Below are positions 16,669 through 26,000 of a stretch of 64,000 nucleotides of DNA, in pieces (the stretch's first letter is position 1; each line of letters begins with the position of its first letter). The stretch comes from Myxococcales bacterium (lineage in GTDB: Bacteria; Myxococcota_A; Polyangia; Polyangiales; Ga0077539). The stretch lies in assembly GCA_013298625.1 (NCBI GenBank), contig JAAFIF010000007.1, positions 1-64,000 of the forward strand, written 5' to 3'. Position numbers and translations under genes: made by a program. The notes beneath the pieces are model-generated. The model saw nothing but the letters and a program-made list of their open reading frames with translations, did not search any database and had not been told where the DNA came from.

Positions 16669-17298
16669 TCACGCCGCGCTTGCAGCGAGCGCAGGTCGAC
16701 GGGCGATCAGCGTCCTCGCGTCGGCCTCTCCATCGTGGCCCATCGACGCGATGACCTTCTCGAGCGCGTCCTTCGAGAGCTCGCGCACGTTGTGAATCGT
16801 GCGGGTCTTGACCGGAGAGAAGCCGACGAACGAGAGCGTTCCGTTGGCGAACGCGCCGTGGATCGAGCGCTTGTACGCGAGGGCGTACCACCACCACGGG
16901 CTGTCCATGGTCACCGTCAGCCGCGCGCTTCGCCCCGTGAGCAGCCGCTTCGGAACCGCCTGCCCCTTCTCGTACTTGAACGCCCACCCCGGCAAGAACA
17001 CCCGGTCCACGAAGCCCTTCACCAGCGCCGGCGCCGCAGCCCACCACATCGGAAACACCCACGCCACGTGCGCCGCCCGCTCGATCGCCTCCCGCGCCTT
17101 CAGCAGGTCCGGCTCCAGCGCTTGCTCCTTTGCGTACCCGCCGCGCAACACCAGGTCGAACGCGAGGTCCCGCAGCACCAGCCGCTCGACCCGCGCCCCC
17201 GCCCGCGCGGCTCCCGCCGCGTACGCGTCGCACAGCCCGCGCCCGAGGCTCTCTTCGTTGGGGTGGCCATCGATCACCAGAATCGTCCCGTTGCTCAT
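16669..17298 (-). CDS. NAD(P)H-dependent flavodoxin-like oxidoreductase
   Basis: A 209-residue quinone-reductase-type flavoprotein. The fold markers are ILVIDGHPNEESLG (FMN phosphate loop), FPMWWAAAPALVKGFVDRVF and the glycine/aromatic region WWWYALAYKRSIHGAF. It belongs to the KefF/MdaB/YwrO group, which reduces quinones or electrophiles using NAD(P)H. A LysR-type regulator gene starts 64 bases away on the other strand, the usual layout for a regulator controlling its divergent target. Confidence 0.9.
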   Translation of the reverse strand: MSNGTILVIDGHPNEESLGRGLCDAYAAGAARAGARVERLVLRDLAFDLVLRGGYAKEQALEPDLLKAREAIERAAHVAWVFPMWWAAAPALVKGFVDRVFLPGWAFKYEKGQAVPKRLLTGRSARLTVTMDSPWWWYALAYKRSIHGAFANGTLSFVGFSPVKTRTIHNVRELSKDALEKVIASMGHDGEADARTLIARRPALAASAA

Positions 17299-17362
17299 GA
17301 GCCCATCTGTGACTCATGCGCGCTTGCTGTGGCACCCTCGAAGAATCGATACTCGTTATGCA

Positions 17363-18253
17363 ATGCTGCATGAGACCGACGCCCTCTCGTGGGACGACCT
17401 TCGCGTGCTCCTCGCTGTGCTGCGCGACGGCAGCTTCACCCGCGCGGCCTCGCGCCTCGGCGTCGAGCAGTCGACGATCAGCCGCCGTATCGCAGCGCTC
17501 GAAGCGTCCCTCGGTCGCCCGCTGTTCACCCGCGATCGCCGCGGACCTGTCCCCACCAACCTCGCCGAGCGCCTGCGCGCGCACGCCGAGCGCGTCGAGC
17601 GCGAGGTGCACTCGCTCGTCGACGTCGCAGAGAAGCACGAGCGCGCGGTCGAAGGGCGCGTTCGACTCGCGACCACCGAAGCGCTCGCCGTACAAGTGCT
17701 CATCCCCACGCTCTTGCCCGCGCTGCGCGCTAAGCACCCGAAGCTGTACGTCGACCTCGTGACCAGCGACGACGCCGCGGACCTCTCGGCGCGCGAAGCC
17801 GACGTCGCGCTGCGGTTCTTTCGCCCCACGCGCGGAGAGCTCACCGCGCAGAAGATCGCCACGCTCGAGATCGCGCCGATCGCGTCGAAGCGCTACGTCG
17901 CGCGCAAGAAGAAGCCCGCCGAGCTCGACTGGATCATCTACGAGCACCCATCGCGAAGGACGCCCGAAGCCGCGCTGTTCGAACGCATGATCGGCGCGAC
18001 GCCGGTGCTGCGCTGCAACGGGTACATCGCGTGCGTCGAGGCGGTGCGCGCGGGCCTGGGCGTCTCGATGCTGGCGACCGCGGTCACGCGCTGGGATCGC
18101 TCGCTGCGCGCGCTGTCGCTCGACCTCGGGCCGCTGCCTTCGCTGGACCTTTGGCTCGTCGCGCCGCGCTCGCTGCGAGGCGTCCCACGGGTAGACGTGC
18201 TGTGGGACGCGCTGCTGGCGAGCGCGTCGATGTTCGGGCAGAAGCCGCGGTGA
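17363..18253 (+). CDS. LysR-family transcriptional regulator
   Basis: A 296-residue regulator with an N-terminal winged helix-turn-helix (residues 8-68; GSFTRAASRLGVEQSTISRRIAALE, here split by the recognition helix) and a C-terminal substrate-binding-like domain. The start at 17363 gives MLHETDALSWDDL; longer frames upstream cross the divergent gene. It probably regulates the oxidoreductase at 16669-17298. The 64-base gap between the two starts would hold the operator, but I could not identify a convincing T-N11-A box. Confidence 0.92.
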   Translation: MLHETDALSWDDLRVLLAVLRDGSFTRAASRLGVEQSTISRRIAALEASLGRPLFTRDRRGPVPTNLAERLRAHAERVEREVHSLVDVAEKHERAVEGRVRLATTEALAVQVLIPTLLPALRAKHPKLYVDLVTSDDAADLSAREADVALRFFRPTRGELTAQKIATLEIAPIASKRYVARKKKPAELDWIIYEHPSRRTPEAALFERMIGATPVLRCNGYIACVEAVRAGLGVSMLATAVTRWDRSLRALSLDLGPLPSLDLWLVAPRSLRGVPRVDVLWDALLASASMFGQKPR

Positions 18254-18259
18254 GCGCGG

Positions 18260-20017
18260 TCAGAACTCGGCGGCGTCGAAGGCCATCACCTGGGATTTTC
18301 CTGCGCGAACGACGGCGGCGAGCGAGTCGATCTGCGGCAGCACCTGGTGCGTGAAGTACCGCGCGAGCTTGAGCTTGGTCGCGAAGAACTGCCCCTCGCG
18401 CCCGACGCTCGCCGACGCTTGCAGCACCCACTGATGCGAGAGCGCCGTCAGCGCAAACACGTCCAAGTACGCCGACGCGACGGCGCCGATCACCTCGCCG
18501 TCCACGCCTCGCGCGCTGAGCGCCTTGGTCAGCTCGACCAGCGTCGCGAGCGCGCGGCGCAGCCCGTCGACCACGTCCGCGATGGCCTCGTTGTTCGCGT
18601 TCGCTTCGATGGCCTTGGTGACGAGCGACGTGAACGTCGCAAACGAGCGCCAGTTGTCCGCCGGGAGCTTTCGCCCCACGAGGTCCAGCGCTTGGATGTG
18701 GTTGGTGCCCTCGTAGATCATCGCGATGCGCAGGTCGCGCATGTACTGCTCGATGGACCAGTCCACGGTGAAGCCCGCGCCGCCGAGGACCTGCATGCAC
18801 TCGCTGGTGTTGAGAAAGCCGCGCTGCGTGCAGTAGCTCTTCACCACCGGCGTGAGCAGCGCCGCGAGGTCCGCGCCCTGCTGCTGCGCGGCGTCGTCGG
18901 GGTTATGCAGCGCGTGGTCGATCTGCATGGACGTCCACACGCCGAGCGAGCGCATCGCCTCGTTGGTGCTGCGAACGTTGAGCAGCATGCGACGGACGTC
19001 CGCGTGCACGAGGATGTTGTCCGCCGCTGCGCTGTGCTCGCGCTTGTTGGGGTCCATGGCGCGGCCCTGACGGCGATCGCGCGCGAAGGCGACGGCGGTC
19101 TGGTACGCGATGTCAGCGAGCGCGTAGCCCTCCAAGCCGACGTTCAAGCGAGCCACGTTCATCATGGTGAACATGGATTTCATCCCGCGGTGCGGCTCGC
19201 CGATGAGCTCACCGACCGCGTCTTCGAGGCTCATCACGCAGGTGGGCGACGCGTGGATGCCCATCTTGTGCTCGAGTCCGACGCAGTACACCCCGTTGCG
19301 CGTCCCGTCTTCGAGCACCTTCGGAACCGCGAAGACCGAGATCCCCTTGATGCCCGGCGGGGCGTCGGGCAGCCGCGCGAGCACGAGGTGCACGATGTTG
19401 TCCGCGAGGTCGTGGTCGCCGAAGGTGATCCAGATCTTCGTCCCCGTGAGGCGATACCGGTCTCCGTCGGGCACTGCTTTGGTCGTGAGCAGGCCGAGGT
19501 CCGTCCCGCAGTGCGGCTCGGTGAGGCACATCGTGCCCGTCCATTCACCGCTGATCAGCTTGGGCAAATACCGCTGCTTCTGCTCTTCGGTCCCGTGGTG
19601 ATAGACCGCTTCGATGAGCCCCTGCGTGAGCCCCGGGCACATCGAGAAGCTCTTGTTCGTCGCGGTGATCATCTCGTTGATGAACAGCGCGACCGCGTGC
19701 GGAGCGCCCGAGCCGCCGAACTCCGTCGGGTGCCCGAGCGCGAGGTAGCCGCCCTCGACGTACTGCTTGAACAGCTCGCGAAACCCAGGCGGCGTGGTGA
19801 CCGCGTGCGTCTCGGGGTCGAGCTTCACGCCGTGCTTGTCGCCCACGCGGTTGAGCGGCAGCGCCACGTCGCGAAAGAACGCCGCCGCCTGCGTGAGCAG
19901 CGAGTGCACCGTCTCGATGTCGTAGTCCTCGTAGCCGGGGAGCTTTTGAACGTCGCCGTAGCCCAGCGTCTCGAGCACGAAGCGAAAGTCATCGACGGGA
20001 GCGTTGTAGATCTGCAC
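18260..20017 (-). CDS. acyl-CoA dehydrogenase, DmdC-like subfamily
   Basis: A 585-residue flavoenzyme, longer than the standard 380-residue family because of an N-terminal extension and a C-terminal helical domain of about 120 residues, the layout of DmdC/AcdA-type enzymes. The FAD-contacting stretch TMCLTEPHCGTDLG is near residue 162, and the probable catalytic Glu is E436 in MIYEGTNHIQALDLVGRK. It oxidises acyl-CoA to enoyl-CoA. The C-terminus ends FDAAEF. The palindromic repeat copy A begins about 200 bases upstream of its start. Confidence 0.93.
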   Translation of the reverse strand: MQIYNAPVDDFRFVLETLGYGDVQKLPGYEDYDIETVHSLLTQAAAFFRDVALPLNRVGDKHGVKLDPETHAVTTPPGFRELFKQYVEGGYLALGHPTEFGGSGAPHAVALFINEMITATNKSFSMCPGLTQGLIEAVYHHGTEEQKQRYLPKLISGEWTGTMCLTEPHCGTDLGLLTTKAVPDGDRYRLTGTKIWITFGDHDLADNIVHLVLARLPDAPPGIKGISVFAVPKVLEDGTRNGVYCVGLEHKMGIHASPTCVMSLEDAVGELIGEPHRGMKSMFTMMNVARLNVGLEGYALADIAYQTAVAFARDRRQGRAMDPNKREHSAAADNILVHADVRRMLLNVRSTNEAMRSLGVWTSMQIDHALHNPDDAAQQQGADLAALLTPVVKSYCTQRGFLNTSECMQVLGGAGFTVDWSIEQYMRDLRIAMIYEGTNHIQALDLVGRKLPADNWRSFATFTSLVTKAIEANANNEAIADVVDGLRRALATLVELTKALSARGVDGEVIGAVASAYLDVFALTALSHQWVLQASASVGREGQFFATKLKLARYFTHQVLPQIDSLAAVVRAGKSQVMAFDAAEF

Positions 20018-20221
20018 GGTTCACCTGTGGTGGGTCCGAAGGTCGCTGCGAAGCTCGTCCACCGACGAGCCAGAGGTCCCCGTGAGATTGTCGCAAGTCG
20101 CGCTGCGTTGCTCTGCGAAGTGTTTGCGTCAAACGAGCGCGGCGAAGCGCGCTGCGAGCGCGAAGCGAACGAACCGCGGGGGAGCGCGGACCCCACCCCC
20201 GCTGCCAGCGAGCGATCGAGT

Positions 20222-20666
20222 GCGCGGCCCCCACCCCCGCTGAAGCGAGTGAAGGGTGCGCGGCCCCCACCCGCGCTACCGCGCGCCCCGCCCCCGCGCA
20301 AAGCGCAAGGGCGGCGGCTCTGCATGGTGAATCGGCGGGAAAAAGACCGGCAGAGTTGATCGTGAGGGCCCTTGCTCTGCAAGGGCTCTCGGGCTGCTCG
20401 ATCGAACACCATTGCTGCTCATCACTCGACGGCAGACAACACTCAATTGGTTACGAGATCGCGCTCGCATCGACGAAGCTTCGCTCGTTGCTCGCTGCCA
20501 TGCCCTTGCAGAGCAAGGGCTTCTTCGATCAACTCTGCCGGTCTTTTTCCCGCCGATTCACCATGCAGAGCCGCCGCCCTTGCGCTTTGCGCGGGGGCGG
20601 GGCGCGCGGTAGCGCGGGTGGGGGCCGCGCACCCTTCGCTCGCTTCAGCGGGGGTGGGGGCTGCGC
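20222..20666 (+). repeat. long palindromic repeat, copy A
   Basis: Two arms of about 140 bases (20222-20361 and 20527-20666) are near-perfect reverse complements, separated by a 165-base centre. Each arm runs from GCGCGGCCCCCACCC units through CCGCGCGCCCCGCCCC and GGGCGGCGGCTCTGCATGG to GGCAGAGTTGATC. At the edges of the centre are the smaller palindromes CCCTTGCTCTGCAAGGG and CCCTTGCAGAGCAAGGG. The same structure occurs at 25416, 29123 and 33806. Open frames in the arms (such as one beginning MQSRRPCALRGGG) are by-products of the repeat. The copy fills the gap between the acyl-CoA dehydrogenase start and tRNA-Pro; no gene is visible in 20018-20778. Confidence 0.9.
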
Positions 20667-20778
20667 TGATGCGCCATGCCCCTGCGTAGAACCCACGCGC
20701 TCGTCCCTCGCGCTTCGCCCCTCGCCGGAGAAACGAGTCGAGCGACCTTTCGATCGCTCTCTCGTCTCTTGGCTTCAG

Positions 20779-20853
20779 TCGGGGCGACTGGATTCGAACC
20801 AGCGACCCCCAGACCCCCAGTCTGGTGCGCTAACCAGGCTGCGCTACGCCCCG
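20779..20853 (-). tRNA. tRNA-Pro (anticodon GGG)
   Basis: A canonical cloverleaf on the minus strand. Acceptor CGGGGCG pairs with CGCCCCG; the D stem is GCGC/GCGC with loop AGCCTGGTTA (G18-G19 present); the anticodon stem is CCAGA/TCTGG around CTGGGGG; the T stem is GCTGG/CCAGT with loop TTCGAAT; A73. CCA is not encoded. It follows merR in the conserved pheS-pheT-ihfA-merR-tRNA-Pro order. It serves as an internal contrast to the non-canonical tRNA-like genes near 3.7 kb. Confidence 0.96.
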
Positions 20854-20987
20854 GAAAATTCCGACTGAATGTCATCCCTGCGCTCGGCCGTGCTGTTGAA
20901 CAACACCGCGTCCCGAAGGGAGGCGGACCATGCCAACCCTCGCTGCCAAATGCAACCCCCGATTTGCACCCTCAGCGAAGATTCTCT

Positions 20988-21374
20988 TCACCCGCCGGAC
21001 GAGCTGCGTCGCTCGTCGAGCTGCGCGAGCAGGCCCGTGAGCTTCGAGCGAACCGCGAGCAACCCGTCCTTCATCCGCTCGGACGCGCGCTGCTCGGGCG
21101 ACGCCTCGGTGTCCGCGACCTCGAACCCGTGCTCGCGCAGGTACTTGCGCGCGCCCTCGATGGTGAACCGCTCGGTGTAGAGCAAGTGCTTGATGGTCGA
21201 GAGCCGCTCGACGTCTCTGCGGTTGAAGATGCGCTGCCCCGTCGCGCTCTTCTTCGGCCGCAGCGACTTGAACTCTTTCTCCCAGAAGCGAATGACGTGC
21301 GGCTTCACCTCGAGGAGGCGCGCGACCTCTCCGATCCGAAAATAGAGCTTCTGCGGCAGCTCGAGGATCGCCAT
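20988..21374 (-). CDS. MerR-family transcriptional regulator
   Basis: A 128-residue regulator with an N-terminal MerR winged helix (YFRIGEVARLLEVKPHVIRFWEKEF, read here as residues 11-35) and a short helical tail. Effector-binding Cys are absent, so it is not a metal sensor of the classical type. It sits 39 bases after ihfA and is the member normally found in this pheST-ihfA neighbourhood. Its target is unknown. Confidence 0.92.
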   Translation of the reverse strand: MAILELPQKLYFRIGEVARLLEVKPHVIRFWEKEFKSLRPKKSATGQRIFNRRDVERLSTIKHLLYTERFTIEGARKYLREHGFEVADTEASPEQRASERMKDGLLAVRSKLTGLLAQLDERRSSSGG

Positions 21375-21413
21375 CGTCTCTGTCTACTCAGTCCCGATCC
21401 GCGCGTCGCGCGA

Positions 21414-21716
21414 TCACTCTTCGGTCGCGGGCGGCTTCTCGCCGTTGATCAGCGCCTTGAGCACCGGCGACGGACGAAAGCGCACCACGCGGCGCGCGTC
21501 CAACACGATCTTCTCTTTGGTGCGCGGGTTGAGCCCTGGACGTTGGCTCTTGTCGCGCACCACGAAGTTGCCGAAGCCCGAGAGCTTCAGCTTGCGACCG
21601 TTCGCGAGGGTTTCTTTCATCGTCTCGAAGATCGCTTCGACGATGTCCTGGGCCTCTTTCTTCGAGAAGCCGCCAACCTTCGCGTACACGCTCTCGATGA
21701 TCTCTTGCTTTGTCAT
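21414..21716 (-). CDS. ihfA: integration host factor subunit alpha / HU-family DNA-bending protein
   Basis: A 100-residue DNA-binding protein of the HU/IHF family. GRKLKLSGFGNFVVRDK is the family core and GLNPRTKEKIVLDARRVVRF contains the DNA-intercalating beta arm with its conserved NP. The position after pheT is the usual place of ihfA, which supports IHF-alpha over HU. The start at 21716 follows GGAGAGGGG. It forms dimers that bend DNA in replication, recombination and promoter architecture. Confidence 0.92.
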   Translation of the reverse strand: MTKQEIIESVYAKVGGFSKKEAQDIVEAIFETMKETLANGRKLKLSGFGNFVVRDKSQRPGLNPRTKEKIVLDARRVVRFRPSPVLKALINGEKPPATEE

Positions 21717-21790
21717 GCGAGACCCCTCTCCTCCAATGAGTTCAGCTAACCACACTCACTGGCAGGCGACAACCGCGCGAGGCGCGATCG

Positions 21791-24250
21791 TCAGCGCTGC
21801 GACGCGCCGAAGTCCGCGACCACCGCGCTCACCGCGGACTTCACCCACCCGTCGACGTCGACGTCGGTGAGCGACTTGTCCTCGAGCGGCGCAAACGTCA
21901 GCGCAAACGCGATCGAGTGCGTCCCGTCGGGCAACCCCTTGCCCACGTAGCGATCGAACAGCTCGACCGACGCGCAGCGCTCTCCTGCAGCGCTGCGGAG
22001 GCGCTCTCCGATCGCGCCGATCGGGTGCGAGCGCGCGACGAGCAGCGCCACGTCTCGCCGCATCGACGGGAGCTTCGATGGCTTGAGCGCCCGCAGCGCC
22101 CGCTGCGTCGAGGCCATCGCCGCGAGCGAGAGGTCCGCGACGACCGTCCCCGCTGGGAGCTTCAGCGGCGCGCGCAGCGACGGGTGCAGCTCTGCCACGT
22201 AGCCGAGTACGGTCTCGCCCGCGCAGATGCGCGCGTACGACGCACGGTGCGCCCACGGAGGAGCTTCTCCGCCACGGTCCGCGGTGATCGTCGTGCGAAA
22301 CAGCGACTCCATCAGCGACTCGATCAGCCCTTTGCCATCGAGCACGTCCACGGACCCCGCGTCCGCGAGCCACGCGTCGCGCGGGCCGACGAGCACGAAC
22401 GCGACGCGGGTCTGCTCGTCGACGGGACCCTCGTTGGCGCGGGTCGCCGAAGATTCTTCAGCGTGCGGATCGTCTGTGTTTCGCCCGGTGAAGACCGTTC
22501 CGACCTCGAAGAGACGGATCACGCGCTCGCCGTGGCGCGCGGCGAGGCTCGCGTTCTTGAGCAGGCCCGCGACGAGGGTCGGGCGCATCGCGGCGCGCTC
22601 GGCGCTGAGCGGGTTGGCGATGTGCGCGCTGGCCTTGGCGCCCACGAGCGCGAACAGCTCGTCCGAGTCGAACGCGTAGTTGACGGCTTCATCGACGCCG
22701 AGCGCCACGAAGGCCTCTCGCGTGCGGCGCCGCAGCGAGAAATCTCGGGTCACCCCCGCCCTCGCCCCCGAGCTCGGCACCACCGCCAACGGAACGCGAT
22801 CCAGCCCGTGCACTCGCCCGAGCTCCTCGATCACGTCGATCTCTCTCGTCACGTCCGGTCGCCACGACGCGACGCGCACCGTGATCGTCCCCGCGTCCTG
22901 CGCGAGCACTTCGAACCCGAGCGCCTTCAAGATCCGCACGCTCTCGTCGCGCTCGATCCTGAGCCCGAGCACCTTCGACACGCGCTCGTCGCGCACGGTG
23001 ACCTCCAACGCAGCCGCGACCGGCACGGGCCCCTTCGCGCTCACGTCCGCCTGCACCGGGATCGCGCCAGTGAGCTCACACAACAGCTCTTTCAACCGCG
23101 CGATCGCGAGCGCAGGGCAGTTCGGGTCGACCCCGCGCTCGAACCTGTGCGACGCGTCCGAGTGAATATCGTGACGCTTGGACATCTTGCGCACGGTGCT
23201 CGCGTCGAAGTGCGCCGCTTCGAGCAAGAGCCTCGTGGTCTTGTCGCTGATCCCGCTGCCCTCGCCGCCCATCACGCCCGCGAGCCCGAGCGCCTTCACG
23301 GGATCGGCGATCACCACGTCGGCGCTGCTGAGCGTGCGGTGCTTGCCGTCCAGCGTCTGCAGCGCCTCGCCGTCCTTGGCGTTGCGTGCGACGATCGAGC
23401 GCTCTGCGATCGCGTCGAAGTCGTACGTGTGGTTCGGCTGTCCGAGCTCGAGCATCACGTAGTTGCTCGCGTCGACGACGTTGTTGATCGCGCGCAGACC
23501 GAGCCGCCACAAGCGCGAGCGCAGCCACAGGGGCGAGCGCTTCACCACGGCGTCGATCATCACCGCCGCTTCGAAGCGATCACACGCGGGCGTGTGGCTC
23601 TCGACGCGGACGCGCATGTCGTCCCGGGCGATCAAGTGCGTGATGGCCTTCGGCCTGACCCCCGCGAACGGGAGCTTCATCAGCGCCGCTACGTCGCGCG
23701 CCACGCCCACGTGGCCGAGCGCGTCGGGGCGGTTGGGCGTCACGTTGACCTCGAGGATCCAGTCGCGCGCGCCAGGGAGGTACTCAACGAGCTTCGTCCC
23801 CGCGGCGACGATGTCGTCGATCACGATGATCCCGTCGCCGTCCGAGCCGAGGTCGAGCTCGATCTCGCTGCACAACATGCCCTTCGAAACGATTCCCGCG
23901 ACGGGCTTCTCGACGAGGGTGAAGGACTTACCGTCACCGGACGAGACCGTGGTGCCCACCGGGGCGAAGAGCACTCTGCCGCCCGGCGCAGGGACGTTGG
24001 GCGCGCCGCAGACGACCTCGAGCTCGGTGCCGCCGCCGAGGTCCACGGTCACGAGCGAGAGCGGATTCTTGCTCGTGGGATGCGCGCGCGTGGACTTCAC
24101 CACGGCGACCACCACCGAGCCGAGGTTCTCTCCGACCGAGTGAACCTTCTCGACCTCGAGCCCCGCGTCCGTGAGCGCGCTCGCCACGGACTCGACGGAC
24201 AACTTCTTCGTCGCGAGCAACTCGCACAACCACTGGTAGCTGATCTTCAT
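21791..24250 (-). CDS. pheT: phenylalanine--tRNA ligase beta subunit
   Basis: An 819-residue subunit of the heterotetrameric class II enzyme. The order is an N-terminal EMAP/tRNA-binding domain (residues 40-150), the B3/B4 editing domain (near 210-385), the B5 domain (near 410-485), the catalytic-like core, and the C-terminal FDX-ACB domain (from about 725; KLPSMRRDVALLV). Length is normal. It starts 18 bases after the pheS stop, so the two are co-translated. Confidence 0.97.
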   Translation of the reverse strand: MKISYQWLCELLATKKLSVESVASALTDAGLEVEKVHSVGENLGSVVVAVVKSTRAHPTSKNPLSLVTVDLGGGTELEVVCGAPNVPAPGGRVLFAPVGTTVSSGDGKSFTLVEKPVAGIVSKGMLCSEIELDLGSDGDGIIVIDDIVAAGTKLVEYLPGARDWILEVNVTPNRPDALGHVGVARDVAALMKLPFAGVRPKAITHLIARDDMRVRVESHTPACDRFEAAVMIDAVVKRSPLWLRSRLWRLGLRAINNVVDASNYVMLELGQPNHTYDFDAIAERSIVARNAKDGEALQTLDGKHRTLSSADVVIADPVKALGLAGVMGGEGSGISDKTTRLLLEAAHFDASTVRKMSKRHDIHSDASHRFERGVDPNCPALAIARLKELLCELTGAIPVQADVSAKGPVPVAAALEVTVRDERVSKVLGLRIERDESVRILKALGFEVLAQDAGTITVRVASWRPDVTREIDVIEELGRVHGLDRVPLAVVPSSGARAGVTRDFSLRRRTREAFVALGVDEAVNYAFDSDELFALVGAKASAHIANPLSAERAAMRPTLVAGLLKNASLAARHGERVIRLFEVGTVFTGRNTDDPHAEESSATRANEGPVDEQTRVAFVLVGPRDAWLADAGSVDVLDGKGLIESLMESLFRTTITADRGGEAPPWAHRASYARICAGETVLGYVAELHPSLRAPLKLPAGTVVADLSLAAMASTQRALRALKPSKLPSMRRDVALLVARSHPIGAIGERLRSAAGERCASVELFDRYVGKGLPDGTHSIAFALTFAPLEDKSLTDVDVDGWVKSAVSAVVADFGASQR

Positions 24251-24268
24251 CGTCGGTCTCGCGCGGCT

Positions 24269-25321
24269 TCAGAGTGAACGCAGGAAGCGAACGTCGTTGC
24301 TGTACAGAAGCTCGATCGACGGCACTTGATAGCGGATCATCGCCAGTCGATCGATGCCCATGCCGAACGCGAATCCCGTGTATTTTTCCGGGTCGATTCC
24401 GCAGTTGGTCAACACGACGGGGTCGACCATCCCTGCGCCGCCGACCTCGAGCCAGCCAGAGCCCTTGCACAATCGGCAGTGCGGATCGCTGCCGCCGCAC
24501 ACCGAGCAGCTCGCGTCGAGCTCGACCGACGGCTCGGTGAAGGGAAAGTAGCTCCCGCGCATGCGCGTCGTGACGTTCTTGCCGAACAGCCGCTGCGCGA
24601 AGGTCGCGAGCGTCCAGCGCAAGTGCGCGAGCGAGATGCCCTCGTCCACGACCAGGCCCTCGATCTGCGAGAACATGGGGCTGTGGGTGGCGTCGTCGTC
24701 GCAGCGAAAGACCGTTCCGGGAGCGACGACCATGACGGGCGGGCCGTGCGAGAGCATCTCTCGGATCTGCACGGTGCTCGTGTGCGTGCGCAGCAGCGCG
24801 CGCGGGCCGGGCTTGCCTTCGTTCTTCAAGAAGAACGTGTCCTGCATGTCCAACGCGGGGTGATCCGCAGGAAATCCCAGCCGCTCGAAGTTGTTCGTCT
24901 CCCAGTCGGTCTCGGGCCCCTCGGCCACGTCGAAGCCCATCGACACGAAGATGTCCGTCACGTCGTAGAGCACCCGATGCAACGGGTGCGTGCGTCCGAC
25001 GCGACCGCGACGGCCGGGCATGGAGACGTCGGTGGGCTCGCGGTCGAGCTCGCGCTCGAGCGACTCGCGCGCGATGCGCTGCTCGGCGCCGCCGCTGGCC
25101 GTCTCGACCGCGGTCTTCACGCGGTTGACCGCTTGTCCGAAGGTCTTCTTCTCGGCCGGCGCGAGCTCGGGCATCCGACGCATGATCAGCGTCAGCGAGC
25201 CTTCTTTGCCGAGAAACTTCGCGTGCACCGAGCGCAGCTCGTGCTCGTCGCGAACGGACGCGAACGCGTCCTGCACTTCGCGCTCGATCGCGTCGAGCGC
25301 CTCCATCGGAGTCGAGGTCAT
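24269..25321 (-). CDS. pheS: phenylalanine--tRNA ligase alpha subunit
   Basis: A 350-residue catalytic subunit that charges tRNA-Phe. The N-terminal coiled coil covers about residues 1-90. Motif 2 is FRCDDDATHSPMFSQIEG, and motif 3 is GFAFGMGIDRLAMIRY near the C-terminus. A Cys cluster (CSVCGGSDPHCRLCKGSGW), common in bacterial PheS, is intact. The start at 25321 is chosen because translation further upstream runs through palindromic repeat copy B. That repeat begins only about 95 bases before the start codon and may affect its expression. Confidence 0.96.
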   Translation of the reverse strand: MTSTPMEALDAIEREVQDAFASVRDEHELRSVHAKFLGKEGSLTLIMRRMPELAPAEKKTFGQAVNRVKTAVETASGGAEQRIARESLERELDREPTDVSMPGRRGRVGRTHPLHRVLYDVTDIFVSMGFDVAEGPETDWETNNFERLGFPADHPALDMQDTFFLKNEGKPGPRALLRTHTSTVQIREMLSHGPPVMVVAPGTVFRCDDDATHSPMFSQIEGLVVDEGISLAHLRWTLATFAQRLFGKNVTTRMRGSYFPFTEPSVELDASCSVCGGSDPHCRLCKGSGWLEVGGAGMVDPVVLTNCGIDPEKYTGFAFGMGIDRLAMIRYQVPSIELLYSNDVRFLRSL

Positions 25322-25415
25322 GCGGCCGGCGGTTGTAACCACAGCCGCGAGGGATTGAAAGCGCGTTGCGTCGGTGATTTTGGCGGCGTCCCACAGGCCG
25401 ATCGAGCGCAACGGC

Positions 25416-25968
25416 GTGCGCGGCCCCCACCCGCGCTGAAGCGAGCGAGCGCAACGGAGTGCGCGGCCCCCACCCGCGCTGAAGCGAGCGCAACGGAGTG
25501 CGCGGCCCCCACCCGCGCTACCGCGCGCCCCGCCCCCGCGCAGAGCGCAAGGGCGGCGGCTCTGCATGGTGAATCGTTAGGGAATGGTCTGGCAGAGCTG
25601 ATCGTGAAGGCCCTTGCTCTGCAAGGGCTCTCAGCCTGCTCGATCGAATCAACTCGATCGAACACAATCGCAGCTCATCACTCGGCGGCAGACTGCACGG
25701 TGCTGGTGAAGAGATCGCGCTCGTATCGACGAAGCTTCGCTCGCCGCTCGCTGCCATGCCCTTGCAGAGCAAGGGCCTTTTCAATCAACTCTGCCAGTAT
25801 TTTTCCTGACGATTCACCATGCAGAGCCGCCGCCCTTGCGCTCTGCGCGGGGGCGGGGCGCGCGGTAGCGCGGGTGGGGGCCGCGCACCCTTCGCTCGCT
25901 TCAGTGCGGCTGGGGGCCGCGCACCCTTCGCTCGCTCGCTTCAGCGCGGGTGGGGGCCGCCCACCCTT
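25416..25968 (+). repeat. long palindromic repeat, copy B
   Basis: The same architecture as copy A: GC-rich arms, GGCTCTGCATGGTGAATC boundary, CCCTTGCTCTGCAAGGG hairpins, and a centre in the same orientation as A. The outer part is longer because the approximately 36-base module (GCGCGGCCCCCACCC, GCGCTGAAGCGAGCG) is repeated about three times on the left and two to three times on the right. The inner arm edges are near 25613 and 25782. It occupies the whole gap between the anti-sigma gene and pheS. I see no gene or promoter within 25322-26000. Confidence 0.88.
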
Positions 25969-26000
25969 CGCCCTCGTCCCCTGCTGACGCCGCTGCGCGC

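Noticed and set aside
17299..17362. LysR operator between the oxidoreductase and LysR genes
   Set aside because: Short T-N11-A matches exist, but none has clear dyad symmetry, so none was annotated.
16799..17362. Longer LysR coding region starting at 16799
   Set aside because: It would overlap most of the divergent oxidoreductase gene and adds unrelated residues before the helix-turn-helix.
25416..25968. CRISPR array, because of the repeated 36-base modules
   Set aside because: Modules are directly adjacent without unique spacers, form inverted arms, and no cas gene is present.
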